DNA from: Rhizobium rhizogenes
GTDB lineage: Bacteria > Pseudomonadota > Alphaproteobacteria > Rhizobiales > Rhizobiaceae
DNA: 64,000 nucleotides
Direction of reading: 5' to 3'
NCBI RefSeq assembly: GCF_002005205.3
Contig: NZ_CP019702.2
Coordinates: 1,244,001 to 1,308,000 of the forward strand
Positions within the stretch are counted from its first letter, which is position 1, and each line of letters opens with the position of its first letter. The notes under the pieces are model-generated. The model did not search any database. It had not been told where the DNA came from and was given only the letters and a program-made list of their open reading frames with translations. This document shows, piece after piece, positions 53,348 through 62,506 of the stretch. A program made the translations under genes and the position numbers.

Positions 53348-54496
53348 CTAGCCGTGAAACCGCAGATTTCGTCGCGTCAGCTGCTCGACAGTGGTACAGC
53401 CCATCAGCTTCATGCCGCGTTCGATTTCGATGCGCATCAGTTCGAGCGCCCTTTCGACGCCGGGCTGACCGGCAGCGGCGAGCGGGAAAAGATAATAGCG
53501 GCCGAGCCCGACTGCCTTGGCACCCAAAGACAGCGCTTTCAGAACATGGGTCCCGCGCTGTACGCCGCCATCCATCATCACGTCGATCCGGTCGCCGACG
53601 GCATCGACAATCTCTGCCAGCTGGTCGAAGGCGCTGCGGGAACCATCGAGCTGGCGACCGCCATGATTGGAGAGCACGATGCCGCTGCAGCCGATTTCGA
53701 CAGCGCGCCGGGCGTCATCCACCGACATGATGCCTTTGAGGCAGAAGGGTCCGCCCCATTCGCGCACCATCTGCGCCACGTCGTCCCAGTTCATCGAGGG
53801 ATCCAGCATCTCGGTGAAATAGCGGCTGATGGAGAGAGCGCCGCCATCCATTTTGATATGGCCGTCGAGCTGCGGCAGGCTGAAGCGCTCATGCGTCAGG
53901 TAATTGATGCCCCAGGCCGGTTTGACGGCGAATTGCGCGATGCCGGAAAGATTGAGCTTGAAGGGAATGGCAAAGCCGGTGCGCTTGTCGCGCTCGCGAT
54001 TTCCGCCGGTGATACTGTCCACGGTCAGCATCATCGTCTCGACGCCGGCGCTCTTGGCGCGTGCCATCATATCGCGGTTGAGGCCACGATCCTTGTGGAA
54101 ATAGAACTGATAGACCTGCGGGCCGCCGCTGATCCTGCGCGCTTCCTCAAGGCTTGTGGTGCCAAGCGAAGAGACGCCGAACATCGTGCCGAATTTTCCC
54201 GCCGCTGCCGCCACTGCCCGCTCGCCCTGATGGTGGAAGAGGCGCTGAAGCGCCGTTGGGGAGCAATAGACCGGCATGGAGAGTTTTTGCCCCATGACGG
54301 TCACTGACATGTCCACGTCGGACACGCCGCGCAGCACATCCGGAACGAGATCGCAATTTTCAAAGGCAGCCGTGTTCCGCCGATATGTCACTTCGTCGTC
54401 GGCAGCGCCGTCTATGTAGTTGAAGATCGGCCCGGGAAGACGCTGCTTGGCCATGCGGCGAAAATCATGAAAATTATAGCAGTCTTTGAGTTGCAT
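53348..54496 (-). CDS. FMN-dependent alpha-hydroxy-acid dehydrogenase (LldD-like)
   Basis: A 382-residue member of the L-lactate dehydrogenase/glycolate oxidase family. It begins MQLKDCYNFHDFRRMAK and has the FMN-binding QVYQFYFHKDRG region and the catalytic LSNHGGRQLDG segment with the His/Arg pair near residue 266. It oxidises an L-2-hydroxy acid with FMN. I use the ATG at 54496: the longer frame upstream runs into the 3' end of the preceding gene and codes no family sequence. It is the last gene of the sugar operon, suggesting that an oxidised or uronic-type hydroxy acid arises from the substrate. Confidence 0.9.
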   Translation of the reverse strand: MQLKDCYNFHDFRRMAKQRLPGPIFNYIDGAADDEVTYRRNTAAFENCDLVPDVLRGVSDVDMSVTVMGQKLSMPVYCSPTALQRLFHHQGERAVAAAAGKFGTMFGVSSLGTTSLEEARRISGGPQVYQFYFHKDRGLNRDMMARAKSAGVETMMLTVDSITGGNRERDKRTGFAIPFKLNLSGIAQFAVKPAWGINYLTHERFSLPQLDGHIKMDGGALSISRYFTEMLDPSMNWDDVAQMVREWGGPFCLKGIMSVDDARRAVEIGCSGIVLSNHGGRQLDGSRSAFDQLAEIVDAVGDRIDVMMDGGVQRGTHVLKALSLGAKAVGLGRYYLFPLAAAGQPGVERALELMRIEIERGMKLMGCTTVEQLTRRNLRFHG

Positions 54497-54557
54497 CTGT
54501 CGCTCGACCGGTCCGGTTTGAAGGCTTCTAAAGAGTGTCGGAAACCTATACCGGCGA

Positions 54558-56219
54558 TCAGGGCCGGGCAATCGTGCCGCCGACAATTTCCGCAGGTTCA
54601 AGGCGATGAATACCGCGGGGCTGGAACGGCAGGAACTGCTCCGCTCCGAGAAGTTTTGCGGCAAGCCAGAGGACCGACATCCACATTTCCGTGCCCTGCA
54701 GCCCGGCCGGATGCCCCTCGGCGAAGGCAAATCCCTTCCCCTTTTGCCATCGCCCCTCGTTTCGGCGCACAATTTCGCGGGCGATCTCTTTCGCCTCGTT
54801 TCGTCTGTGATCCGTCTGTTTCAGGCACAGAAGCAGAGGGTGGATCGTATCGAGCAGGTTGCAGGCGTTAAATTCGACGCCATGAAAACCGCCATAGGCG
54901 CGGTAATTGGCGATGACGGAGTCGATTGTCGCTTCTGGATAGGGCACGGGCACCCCGAACTGGGCGTAGGAGCCGCGTGTGAGACGGTAAAAGCCATTGA
55001 CCGGTTGTAGCAGGCCCTGCGCGGCCGTCGGTTCACCCCAGAGACCGGTTGCCCTGTCCGCATTCATCGCAAGCCAGCCGAAGAGCATGGCAAGATTGTC
55101 GCCGGATGTGAAATAGCGCCTGTTGAAATAAAGCGCGGTGGCGAGGGCGTCGATGGTGGCGCCGCAATGCCATGCCCGGCTTTGCCATGGCAGTTCTCTC
55201 AGCAGACGGGTCAGTTCCCCGGCGCGCATGTGCTCGACAAAGGCAATTGGCTGTTTCGGCGCGGCCCCAAAACATTCCAGCGCATATCCGATGGCCAGAA
55301 TATTGTAGAGAATGGAGGGGTTCCGCTCCGCCGGCGCATCGACAGCGGGCGCCTCGGCGTCGAAAAACAGCCCCGTTTGCGCATCCTGCATCGCCTGCAG
55401 GCCAGTCACGGTCTTTTCGGTGTCGAAGGCAGTTCCTTCCTGCCCGAAGGCTGCGGCGATTTCGATAGCGTCACACAGATGTCTGGTGCTTTCAACGACT
55501 TGCCCGGATGCATCGGCTGAATGATAGGCGCCCTCTTCCTCATAGGAACGAATGGCCGCCAGCCAGTCGCCGGCGATTTCCCCACCGAGCTTCCGTAGCA
55601 GTGGTTCTATTTCCGGGAGTTTTGACGCGGCCGCTTTTTCTCCGCGATATCGCAGAACCCGGGCGGGAACGCCGCCGGCAATGGCCATGGCGGGAATATC
55701 CTTCACCACGGTTGCGCCTGCCGCGATAATCGCTCCGCGTCCAATCTTCACGCCGTCCAGCACCACCGCATTGGCGCCGATCCAGACATCCTCGCCGATC
55801 TCTATGCCAAGCGAAGTCAGCGGCTGGCGATAGATGGGGGTGTCGATATCGTCAAAACCGTGGTTGAAACCGACGATGCTGACATGGGAGGCGATGCGCA
55901 CCCCATTGCCGATGGTCACCTTGCCGGAAAGGCAGGCATAGGGGTTGATCGAAACATTTTCGCCAAGCTCAATGTCGCCGCGCACGATCGCGTAACCGGC
56001 AATCCACGACTGTGCGCCCATCAGCAGCCTGTTCGTATGCACCTCTGCTCTGGCGGCAATATAAACGTCTTGTCCGAAAACGGCGTTGGCAGAGTGTTCA
56101 AGGCCACGCAAACGTGCCTGATGATCGGGGCTGTTTATATCCTCCGGCTTCCGCTCCCAGGTCAGGATGTTCAGCCGATCCTGCCTTTGGGAAACAGTCG
56201 GGGGTTCGTCCGTCGTCAT
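54558..56219 (-). CDS. Left-handed beta-helix acyltransferase fused to alpha-helical domain
   Basis: A 553-residue fusion. Residues 30-200 are a left-handed beta-helix (hexapeptide-repeat) acyltransferase related to maltose/galactoside O-acetyltransferases (DIELGENVSINPYACLSG, NGVRIASHVSIVGFNHGF, IGEDVWIGANAVVLDGV), with the catalytic His in the GFNHGF loop. Residues 230-553 form a separate helical domain with repeated Trp/Gly/aromatic pairs (GLWGEP, RGSYAQFGV, GGFHGVEFNACNLLD) resembling an alpha/alpha toroid of polysaccharide-binding or lyase type. I cannot assign its activity. It begins two bases after the DUF2264 gene. It may acetylate or bind an oligosaccharide. Confidence 0.75.
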   Translation of the reverse strand: MTTDEPPTVSQRQDRLNILTWERKPEDINSPDHQARLRGLEHSANAVFGQDVYIAARAEVHTNRLLMGAQSWIAGYAIVRGDIELGENVSINPYACLSGKVTIGNGVRIASHVSIVGFNHGFDDIDTPIYRQPLTSLGIEIGEDVWIGANAVVLDGVKIGRGAIIAAGATVVKDIPAMAIAGGVPARVLRYRGEKAAASKLPEIEPLLRKLGGEIAGDWLAAIRSYEEEGAYHSADASGQVVESTRHLCDAIEIAAAFGQEGTAFDTEKTVTGLQAMQDAQTGLFFDAEAPAVDAPAERNPSILYNILAIGYALECFGAAPKQPIAFVEHMRAGELTRLLRELPWQSRAWHCGATIDALATALYFNRRYFTSGDNLAMLFGWLAMNADRATGLWGEPTAAQGLLQPVNGFYRLTRGSYAQFGVPVPYPEATIDSVIANYRAYGGFHGVEFNACNLLDTIHPLLLCLKQTDHRRNEAKEIAREIVRRNEGRWQKGKGFAFAEGHPAGLQGTEMWMSVLWLAAKLLGAEQFLPFQPRGIHRLEPAEIVGGTIARP

Positions 56220-56221
56220 GG

Positions 56222-58087
56222 TCAGCCCGCACGGTTTTCATTGAGTGCAAAGGCCGGAACACGTCGTCCTTCACGCCTGAATATCTCTTCCAGCCCGGTG
56301 AGATCGGGAGCATCCGGCAGGGTTGCCAATGCGGCTTCCGCGGCCTTGCCGACGGGTAGCGCCATGGAGGCCGTTATCAGCAACGTTTCGCCGGACGGAA
56401 CAGTACCGCGCAATTGCGGAACGAGGGTTCTGGCGTGGATGAGATTGGTGTTGGCGATGGCCTGATGGCACAGTCCTTCGCGACGAATTCCGGCCGAAAG
56501 GTCGACAATGACGCTTGTGTCGCCTTGCCCATAACACGCAGCGCGACCTTCCTCCGCCTGAGTTCGGTCGCGGTTGAAGTCGGCGCGTTCTATGGCGAAA
56601 CCACCTTCGGAAGTTTGCAGAGGTCGTGGGGCCCGGATGCGGTGCAGCCTCACATGCCAGGGGTTTTGCGGCACGAGCCAGGTCTCGATCTCCACATCCG
56701 CCCATGGCCGCCAACGGGAATAAAGGCAGTCTTTGGCAATCAACGCCTCCTCCATCGTCTCGCGGGTGCGCAAGTGCACGCCGTCGTCGGAAAGGCCGAG
56801 CATGCCGTCGAAACTTGCGGCGGCGAAATGCCGGTCATCCGCCTCGACATTGAAGGCATAACGGGTGGAGTAGACGAACTTCGAATATTTCTCCTGCGCG
56901 CCGCGCATCCTGTCATGCTGCTGCCCCGAGGATAGAACGACGATGTTGCCGGGTGTGTGAAAGGCCACCATGCCGGGCTCCGGCAACGAAACGGGTTCGG
57001 CGAATTCTTCCGCCTCGGTTTCCTGCGCAGTCCAGAAAGGATGGTCGGCGGGCAGCGCCAGCGGCAGGAAGAATTTGAGCGCCCAATAGGGAGAGCAGGG
57101 AGAATTGTAGCTCTCGCTCATCAGAAGGTTTGGATAGCCATATCCGACGGACAGGACGCCGTCGCGATCGGCGATCGGCCGCTTCGACCACCAGCGGATG
57201 TGGCGCATGTAATAGCCCTTGATTTCCGGCCATGGCAGCGCCTCCAGACCGGAAAAGGCGAGCGCGCCCCAGAAACCACCGGCAGCAAAACGGTAGGTCT
57301 GGCTGCGCCCGAAGGCGAGCGAAGCCCCGTCAGGCCCGAACCAGTGGCGCATGTCACGGGCGAAAATGCGCGAGCGTTCGATGAGCCGCGCTTTTCGTGC
57401 GCCGTCGCCTTTCGCCAGTACCGTGTAGATCAAACCGTAAAAATGCATGGCGAAGGGGATATAATGGTCGACACGTCGCACCGGTCCATCCCGATACCAG
57501 CCGTTGCCGATATCGAAAGCCTCTAGCTCATCGAGATAGGTTTGGGTTTTGGCGCGGTCGAATTCCACACCCACCCGTTCCAGCCCGAGATCGATCAGCA
57601 CCCGGAAGAATTTCCAGTTATTGTCGACGAACTCCCGCTCGCGGGCGGCCAGAAGATAGGCGGCGACAGCCCGCCTGTCCGTTTCGGCTAGCGGCTCCCA
57701 GATATGTTCGGGAACCATGGCGAGCGCGAATCCTATGGCCGCCAGTTCGACCAGCCGCTGGTGCCGATCAGCCGTGTCACCCCAATATTCCGGGTGGGCC
57801 GGATTGGTGCCATTGGCCAGCCCGCGCCGGTAGAGATCCCAGTACGGAAAATCATAACCGCCGGCGGCAAGCGGAACGATGCCCCATAATGGCCGGGCAA
57901 AACCCTCCAGTTCCGCCGCAGGAAAATCGAAAATCGCCCCCGTTGCTCCAAGCCGCACACGCGCGCCGCCGGGTGAAAAACAGGTCAGCAGCGGATTGAA
58001 GAGGTCGATCACCGCCTTTGCGAGATCGTCCCGGCTGCGAAGCGGATTGTGAAAGAGCGGATTGGCTGTGGCGCTGTCGTGAGGCAC
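56222..58087 (-). CDS. DUF2264 domain protein
   Basis: A 621-residue protein with the DUF2264 signature YWDLYRRGLANGTNPAHPEY near residue 103. An alpha-helical N-terminal half is followed by a beta-rich C-terminal half after about residue 370, as in toroid-plus-sandwich polysaccharide enzymes. DUF2264 genes are commonly found in pectin/rhamnogalacturonan and uronic-acid loci, but no activity is established that I can cite. A longer frame would start inside the stem-loop at 58119-58145 and read basic repeats, so I use GTG at 58087; TTG at 58096 is possible. Confidence 0.8.
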   Translation of the reverse strand: MPHDSATANPLFHNPLRSRDDLAKAVIDLFNPLLTCFSPGGARVRLGATGAIFDFPAAELEGFARPLWGIVPLAAGGYDFPYWDLYRRGLANGTNPAHPEYWGDTADRHQRLVELAAIGFALAMVPEHIWEPLAETDRRAVAAYLLAAREREFVDNNWKFFRVLIDLGLERVGVEFDRAKTQTYLDELEAFDIGNGWYRDGPVRRVDHYIPFAMHFYGLIYTVLAKGDGARKARLIERSRIFARDMRHWFGPDGASLAFGRSQTYRFAAGGFWGALAFSGLEALPWPEIKGYYMRHIRWWSKRPIADRDGVLSVGYGYPNLLMSESYNSPCSPYWALKFFLPLALPADHPFWTAQETEAEEFAEPVSLPEPGMVAFHTPGNIVVLSSGQQHDRMRGAQEKYSKFVYSTRYAFNVEADDRHFAAASFDGMLGLSDDGVHLRTRETMEEALIAKDCLYSRWRPWADVEIETWLVPQNPWHVRLHRIRAPRPLQTSEGGFAIERADFNRDRTQAEEGRAACYGQGDTSVIVDLSAGIRREGLCHQAIANTNLIHARTLVPQLRGTVPSGETLLITASMALPVGKAAEAALATLPDAPDLTGLEEIFRREGRRVPAFALNENRAG

Positions 58088-58118
58088 GATTATCAATTTC
58101 CGGTCGTGATCAGAGAAA

Positions 58119-58145
58119 GGGCCGCAGGCTCGCCGCCTGCGGCCC
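58119..58145 (-). terminator. Strong stem-loop after sugar binding-protein gene
   Basis: A perfect 11-base inverted repeat (GGGCCGCAGGC at 58119-58129, GCCTGCGGCCC at 58135-58145) with a TCGCC loop, nine bases after the binding-protein stop. On the transcript it is followed by CUUUCUCUG. It likely causes partial termination or 3' stabilisation so that binding protein exceeds the downstream enzymes. Confidence 0.65.
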
Positions 58146-58153
58146 TGCGGCAA

Positions 58154-59434
58154 CTATTTGATGGCCTTGACGCCGTCATTCATGTCCTTGATGCCGTCAT
58201 CGATGGAGATGTTGTCGGTCATCAGCGCGTCATGCACGCGGTTCAGAACGACTTCGATCTTGGCCGCATTCGGGTTGACCGCCATTTCCAGATAGGCCTT
58301 GCCCGCCTGCAATGCGTCCTTGCTGGCCTGATCCTGTGGGAAGCCCGGCAGCGCTGCGATCTTCTCGGCCACATCATCGGTTCTGAGCGCGGGGAAGGTG
58401 CCGGTGGAGGCAACGATGGCGGCACCCTCAGGGCCGGTGACGAAATGGATGAAATCCAGCGCCGCTTCCTTGTGGCCGGAATTGGCATTGACCGACAATC
58501 CGGCAATCTGCGCGGCCGTCGCGCCTGCTGCTACACCATCCGGATGGGGAAATTTCACGATGCCCCAATTGACGCTTTTCGACTCGCCGGATTTTACCTT
58601 GGCGATCTGGGTGCCGACAAACCATGTGCCCATGGGCAGCATGCCGATCGTTCCGTTGAAGAACAGAGCGGAATAATGGGTGTTCGACGTTTTCAGCGAG
58701 GCATAGGACGGTATCGCGCCGCTCTTTTGCAGGGCAAGCGCCCGCTCATACCAGGGTTTCAGGAATTCATAATTGCCGTCCACCAGCGTGTGCTTGCCAT
58801 CCTGAATGCCGGGCAGCTGCACCGTCGAGCGCCAGGTGTGCAACAGCGCACCATAGATGCGGTTGGCACCCATGCCACCCTTCAGCTTGCCGGCGATTTC
58901 ATCGAACTGTGCCCAGGTCATGTCATTGCTGGGGTAGGGCACACCGGCCTTGTCGAAAATATCCTTGTTATAATAGACCACCCAGAAATCCGAGCGGAAC
59001 GGCAGGGCGTAGATCTTGCCGTCGATGGTCAGTTCCTCGATCAGGCCACCATAGGGTGCCGTCTCGATCTTCTGGTCCTTGATGAAGCCGCTGAGATCGG
59101 TGATGTTGCCGGCGCGTACCAGATTGGCGTAGCCGGGCACATCCTTGATGGTGACGATGTCGATATCCTTCGAGCCGCCGGTCAGCTGCGTGGATATCAT
59201 CTGCGTATAGTCCTGCGAGCCGAGGTCCACCACCTCGAACGTCACATTCGGGTGCTTCTGCTTATAGGCCTCCATCAAGGGCTTGAAGTAGGCACCCTTG
59301 TCCAGATCCCAAAGGGCCCATTTCAAGGTGACCGGCGCATCGCCCGCAGCGAACGCCGTTCCTCCCATGCCCATGGCAATGCCGAGACCGGCGGTTGCGA
59401 GAGCGAATGCACGTCTGGTTGTCTTAAACTCCAT
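58154..59434 (-). CDS. Sugar ABC transporter substrate-binding protein (family 1)
   Basis: A 426-residue binding protein with a twin-arginine-like signal (TTRRAFALATAGLG, cleavage after AFAA near residue 30). Family-1 features are LKWALWDLDKGAYFKPLM, IYALPFRSDFWVVYYNKDIF and DIDIVTIKDVPGY. GGAAGGAGAAAC precedes the ATG. Together with the UgpC-type ATPase and MalFG-like permeases, it imports an oligosaccharide; the GH88 enzyme in the same operon suggests an unsaturated uronic-acid oligosaccharide. Confidence 0.92.
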   Translation of the reverse strand: MEFKTTRRAFALATAGLGIAMGMGGTAFAAGDAPVTLKWALWDLDKGAYFKPLMEAYKQKHPNVTFEVVDLGSQDYTQMISTQLTGGSKDIDIVTIKDVPGYANLVRAGNITDLSGFIKDQKIETAPYGGLIEELTIDGKIYALPFRSDFWVVYYNKDIFDKAGVPYPSNDMTWAQFDEIAGKLKGGMGANRIYGALLHTWRSTVQLPGIQDGKHTLVDGNYEFLKPWYERALALQKSGAIPSYASLKTSNTHYSALFFNGTIGMLPMGTWFVGTQIAKVKSGESKSVNWGIVKFPHPDGVAAGATAAQIAGLSVNANSGHKEAALDFIHFVTGPEGAAIVASTGTFPALRTDDVAEKIAALPGFPQDQASKDALQAGKAYLEMAVNPNAAKIEVVLNRVHDALMTDNISIDDGIKDMNDGVKAIK

Positions 59435-59482
59435 AGCCCGTTTCTCCTTCCCTGACTGATGTCGTTTGATTTTCGGTATGCC

Positions 59483-60202
59483 TTAAGTGCTGCTCCCCGC
59501 CGGTTCGGGTATCGACACTCGCATCCGCGCAACGGCGTTTCTCGCCGCAAAACACAGGGCGAACATGCTGAGCGAAAAATTGACGGTGGCCGGCATGAAG
59601 ACGGACACCGGATAAAGCAGGATGTGCGCGACCCAGAGTGCCGTGACGAAACCGAGTGCCGCCAGCATGGGCAGTGGCCTGGTGATCGCAGAAAATGCCG
59701 CCTGCCGTAGCGTCTCCCGAAGCGGCAGGTCCTGTCTTGCCATGAGAACAATGGCGTAGGCGCACAGGAGGATGAGGAACAGCGTCACTGCCAGACTGAC
59801 CGCAAAGGGCAGGCTGTAGACGAGCTGAAGCCGGGCCGCCCCGGCGTAGCTGACGGTCGCGTAAACACCGGCGCTCACCAGCAGCGCGCTTAAAACCACA
59901 AGCGTAGTGCCGCGCAGGGCGAATTTCCGCAAGGCTTCGAGGAAATCGCGCAGCAGATAGGTATTTTCATCATCCGTGAAGGAAACGCAGACACGAGCCA
60001 TGGCCAGCATCGCTGCCGGCATCGTCACCACCGGCAGGCTGGCGAGGATGAAGAGAAGATTGAGCTTCACCATCTCCCACCATTCGCGTTTGATGATGTC
60101 GAGGAACAGGGCAAGGCCGGTCAGCGGCGGGGCGTTCTTGTCGATCCCGGCACCTTCCCTTGTCCATAACCCCTCCAGCCATTGCATCGCGTTTGTCTCC
60201 AT
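59483..60202 (-). CDS. DUF624-like membrane protein in sugar operon
   Basis: A 239-residue protein with about five hydrophobic segments. The segment IKREWWEMVKLNLLFILASLPVVT is typical of the DUF624 family (YesL group) often co-encoded with oligosaccharide ABC importers. Its role is unknown; it may aid assembly or regulate the importer. The start at 60202 lies four bases after the ATPase stop; an ATG at 60187 is also plausible. No catalytic motif is visible. Confidence 0.7.
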   Translation of the reverse strand: METNAMQWLEGLWTREGAGIDKNAPPLTGLALFLDIIKREWWEMVKLNLLFILASLPVVTMPAAMLAMARVCVSFTDDENTYLLRDFLEALRKFALRGTTLVVLSALLVSAGVYATVSYAGAARLQLVYSLPFAVSLAVTLFLILLCAYAIVLMARQDLPLRETLRQAAFSAITRPLPMLAALGFVTALWVAHILLYPVSVFMPATVNFSLSMFALCFAARNAVARMRVSIPEPAGSST

Positions 60203-60206
60203 CGCC

Positions 60207-61316
60207 TCAATAAAGGATCGATTGTTCGGTGGCGGGATCGAAAAGCTGCGCATTCGTCAGATCGGCCACCAGTTCGACGGGATCACCGATCTTCGCCCTG
60301 AAACGCGGTGAGACGCGTGCGACGAGGTTTCTGCCGCCGGAGACAAGGTTGAGATGCACTTCCGATCCCATCGGTTCCGCCAGTTCCACCGTCGCCGTGA
60401 ATGGCGCGACATTAGCGGCATCGATATCCGCCGGGGCGAATTCGTGGAAATTTTCCGGGCGGATGCCGAGAATGATGTCCTTTCCCTCATAAGATCGCAG
60501 CCGCCCGGCATCGATATCAGTTGGCAGAGGCAGCGGATTGCCGTCGAACAGGGCGGTGAAGCGGTCGCCGTCGCGGCGCAGCGTGACTGGCAGCATGTTC
60601 ATCTGCGGTGCGCCGATGAAACCCGCGACAAACATGTTGATCGGCCGGTCGTAGAGATTTTGCGGCGTATCCACCTGCTGGATATGGCCGTCCTTCATCA
60701 CCACGATGCGGTCCGCCATGGTCATGGCTTCCACCTGATCGTGGGTGACGTATATGAAGGTGGCGTCCAGCCGCTTGTGCAGCTTGGAGATTTCCGACCG
60801 CATCGTGCCGCGCAGCTTGGCATCCAGATTGGAAAGCGGCTCATCGAGCAGGAAGACTTCCGGGTTGCGCACCATGGCCCGGCCGAGCGCGACACGCTGG
60901 CGCTGGCCGCCGGAGAGCGCTTTCGGCTTGCGGTTCAAGAGATGGGTGATGTCGAGAATTTTCGCCGCATCCTTGACCTTGGTATCGATGAGATCGCGTG
61001 GCGCCTTTCTGAGTTCCAGACCGAAGGCCATATTCTTGTAGACCGTCATATGCGGATAAAGCGCATAATTCTGGAACACCATGGCGATGTCGCGATCCTT
61101 GGAGGGCACGTCATTCATCACGTCCTCGCCGATGCGCAACTCACCGCCGGAAATTTCTTCCAGACCGGCGATCATGCGCAGCGTCGTGGATTTGCCGCAT
61201 CCGGAAGGGCCGACCAGAATGATGAATTCCTTGTCGGCAATATCCAGATCGATATCGTGAACGACCTTGAGCGCGCCGAAGGTCTTGTTGAGTTTTTTCA
61301 GGGAAATGCTAGCCAT
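60207..61316 (-). CDS. Sugar ABC transporter ATP-binding protein (UgpC/MsmK-like)
   Basis: A 369-residue ATPase with Walker A GPSGCGKST, signature LSGGQRQRV, Walker B VFLLDEPLSNLDAK and switch VTHDQVEA. The C-terminal TOBE/OB extension (about 240-369) is typical of MalK/UgpC, which energise CUT1 sugar importers. GAGGCACAG precedes the ATG. It is encoded between the GH88 enzyme and DUF624-like gene. Confidence 0.93.
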   Translation of the reverse strand: MASISLKKLNKTFGALKVVHDIDLDIADKEFIILVGPSGCGKSTTLRMIAGLEEISGGELRIGEDVMNDVPSKDRDIAMVFQNYALYPHMTVYKNMAFGLELRKAPRDLIDTKVKDAAKILDITHLLNRKPKALSGGQRQRVALGRAMVRNPEVFLLDEPLSNLDAKLRGTMRSEISKLHKRLDATFIYVTHDQVEAMTMADRIVVMKDGHIQQVDTPQNLYDRPINMFVAGFIGAPQMNMLPVTLRRDGDRFTALFDGNPLPLPTDIDAGRLRSYEGKDIILGIRPENFHEFAPADIDAANVAPFTATVELAEPMGSEVHLNLVSGGRNLVARVSPRFRAKIGDPVELVADLTNAQLFDPATEQSILY

Positions 61317-61329
61317 CTGTGCCTCGCGC

Positions 61330-62502
61330 TCACCAATAGGAAGACCAGTTGCGCGAAAGCCGGATCAGCGCTTCCAGATAATAATAATCGCCCCAGGAGA
61401 CGCACTCATCGACGCCTTCGCCCCGGCAGGTATTATGGGGCGTCTTCTTGGAATAGGTGCCGTGCAGAAGCTGCCCGTTGGAGATCGCGGGATCGCGAAC
61501 CGAATAGACATCGGCGAGGCTTTTCACCATGCGCCTTGCCAGATCGCGATATTCCGCCGCCTTTTCCGGTGTCTCCAGCTCCGCCATTTCCAGAAGACCG
61601 CAGGCGACGATGGCCGCCGCCGAGCTGTCGCGCGGTTCGCCATCGCCATCCGCAAAAATCAGGTCCCAAAAGGGTACGAGATCATCGGGCAGGCGTTTGA
61701 GATAGAAGGCGAGAAGCCGCTCGAAGGTGCCGCGATAGGCGGGCAGGCGCTCGTATCGATAGGAAATGGCCATGCCGGCAATGCCCCAGGCCTGTCCGCG
61801 GGCCCAGTAGCTCTCATCGCTGTAACCCTGTTTCGTGACGCCGCGCACCGGCGCGCCGGTCTGCGGGTCCATGTAAAATGTATGATAAGTGGAATCGTCC
61901 GGCCGGACGGAATGGGCAAGCGTGGTGCGAGCATGGGCAAGCGCCACGGTGCGGTAGTCGTCCCAGCCCGTTTCGCGGCTCGCCCAATAAAGCAGCGGCA
62001 GGTTCAAAAGGCAGTCGATGATATAGCGATATTCGTTGGGATTATCCCTGCGGCCCCAGGCCTGGATGAATTGCCCGACCGGCTGGAACCGTTCCATCAA
62101 CTGGTCCGCCGCCATCAGCGCCGCGCGTCTTCCATCCTCATCGCCCACCAGTTTCCATGCGGCTATGCACGAGGGCGAATAGAGGAAGCCCATATCGTGA
62201 TGGTCGGTCTCGATGCGGTTTTCGATACGGTGCAGGAAACTCTGCACCTGAATTTGCGCCGCATGCTGAAAGGTCCTGTCGCCGGTATGCTCGAAGGCAA
62301 GCCATATCTGGCCCGGCCAGAAACCGGCAGTCCATTGGTCATTGGCGACTGCCGGGTAAAAGTTCTTCACGCTCGAGTGGTTTTGCGCCGCGTAGGTGAA
62401 CTCGGGCAGGTTGCGCCTGACCTGCGCAACGGCGGCGGCGAGTGCGGCATCGACTTCCTCTGTCGTGATCGGGGCTGGAACGGACGTGGTCAAATCGAGC
62501 AT
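61330..62502 (-). CDS. Unsaturated glucuronyl hydrolase (GH88)
   Basis: A 390-residue (alpha/alpha)6-barrel enzyme of glycoside hydrolase family 88. It has NDQWTAGFWPGQIWLAFEH near residue 48, DHHDMGFLYSPS with one catalytic Asp, and YIIDCLLNLPLLYW with the second. These enzymes hydrate and split delta-4,5-unsaturated uronic acid ends produced by polysaccharide lyases. It has no signal peptide, so it acts in the cytoplasm after import. I use the ATG at 62502, after the permease stop; earlier residues are in the permease 3' end. The true sugar partner of the substrate is unknown. Confidence 0.92.
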   Translation of the reverse strand: MLDLTTSVPAPITTEEVDAALAAAVAQVRRNLPEFTYAAQNHSSVKNFYPAVANDQWTAGFWPGQIWLAFEHTGDRTFQHAAQIQVQSFLHRIENRIETDHHDMGFLYSPSCIAAWKLVGDEDGRRAALMAADQLMERFQPVGQFIQAWGRRDNPNEYRYIIDCLLNLPLLYWASRETGWDDYRTVALAHARTTLAHSVRPDDSTYHTFYMDPQTGAPVRGVTKQGYSDESYWARGQAWGIAGMAISYRYERLPAYRGTFERLLAFYLKRLPDDLVPFWDLIFADGDGEPRDSSAAAIVACGLLEMAELETPEKAAEYRDLARRMVKSLADVYSVRDPAISNGQLLHGTYSKKTPHNTCRGEGVDECVSWGDYYYLEALIRLSRNWSSYW

Positions 62503-62506
62503 GAAA

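Noticed and set aside
58088..58153. Longer N-terminus for the DUF2264 protein
   Set aside because: It would translate through a strong stem-loop giving a run of basic residues; a start after the hairpin is more likely.
58049..59455. Rightward 468-codon frame over the sugar binding-protein gene
   Set aside because: Opposite strand of a well-defined binding-protein gene with signal peptide and start signals.
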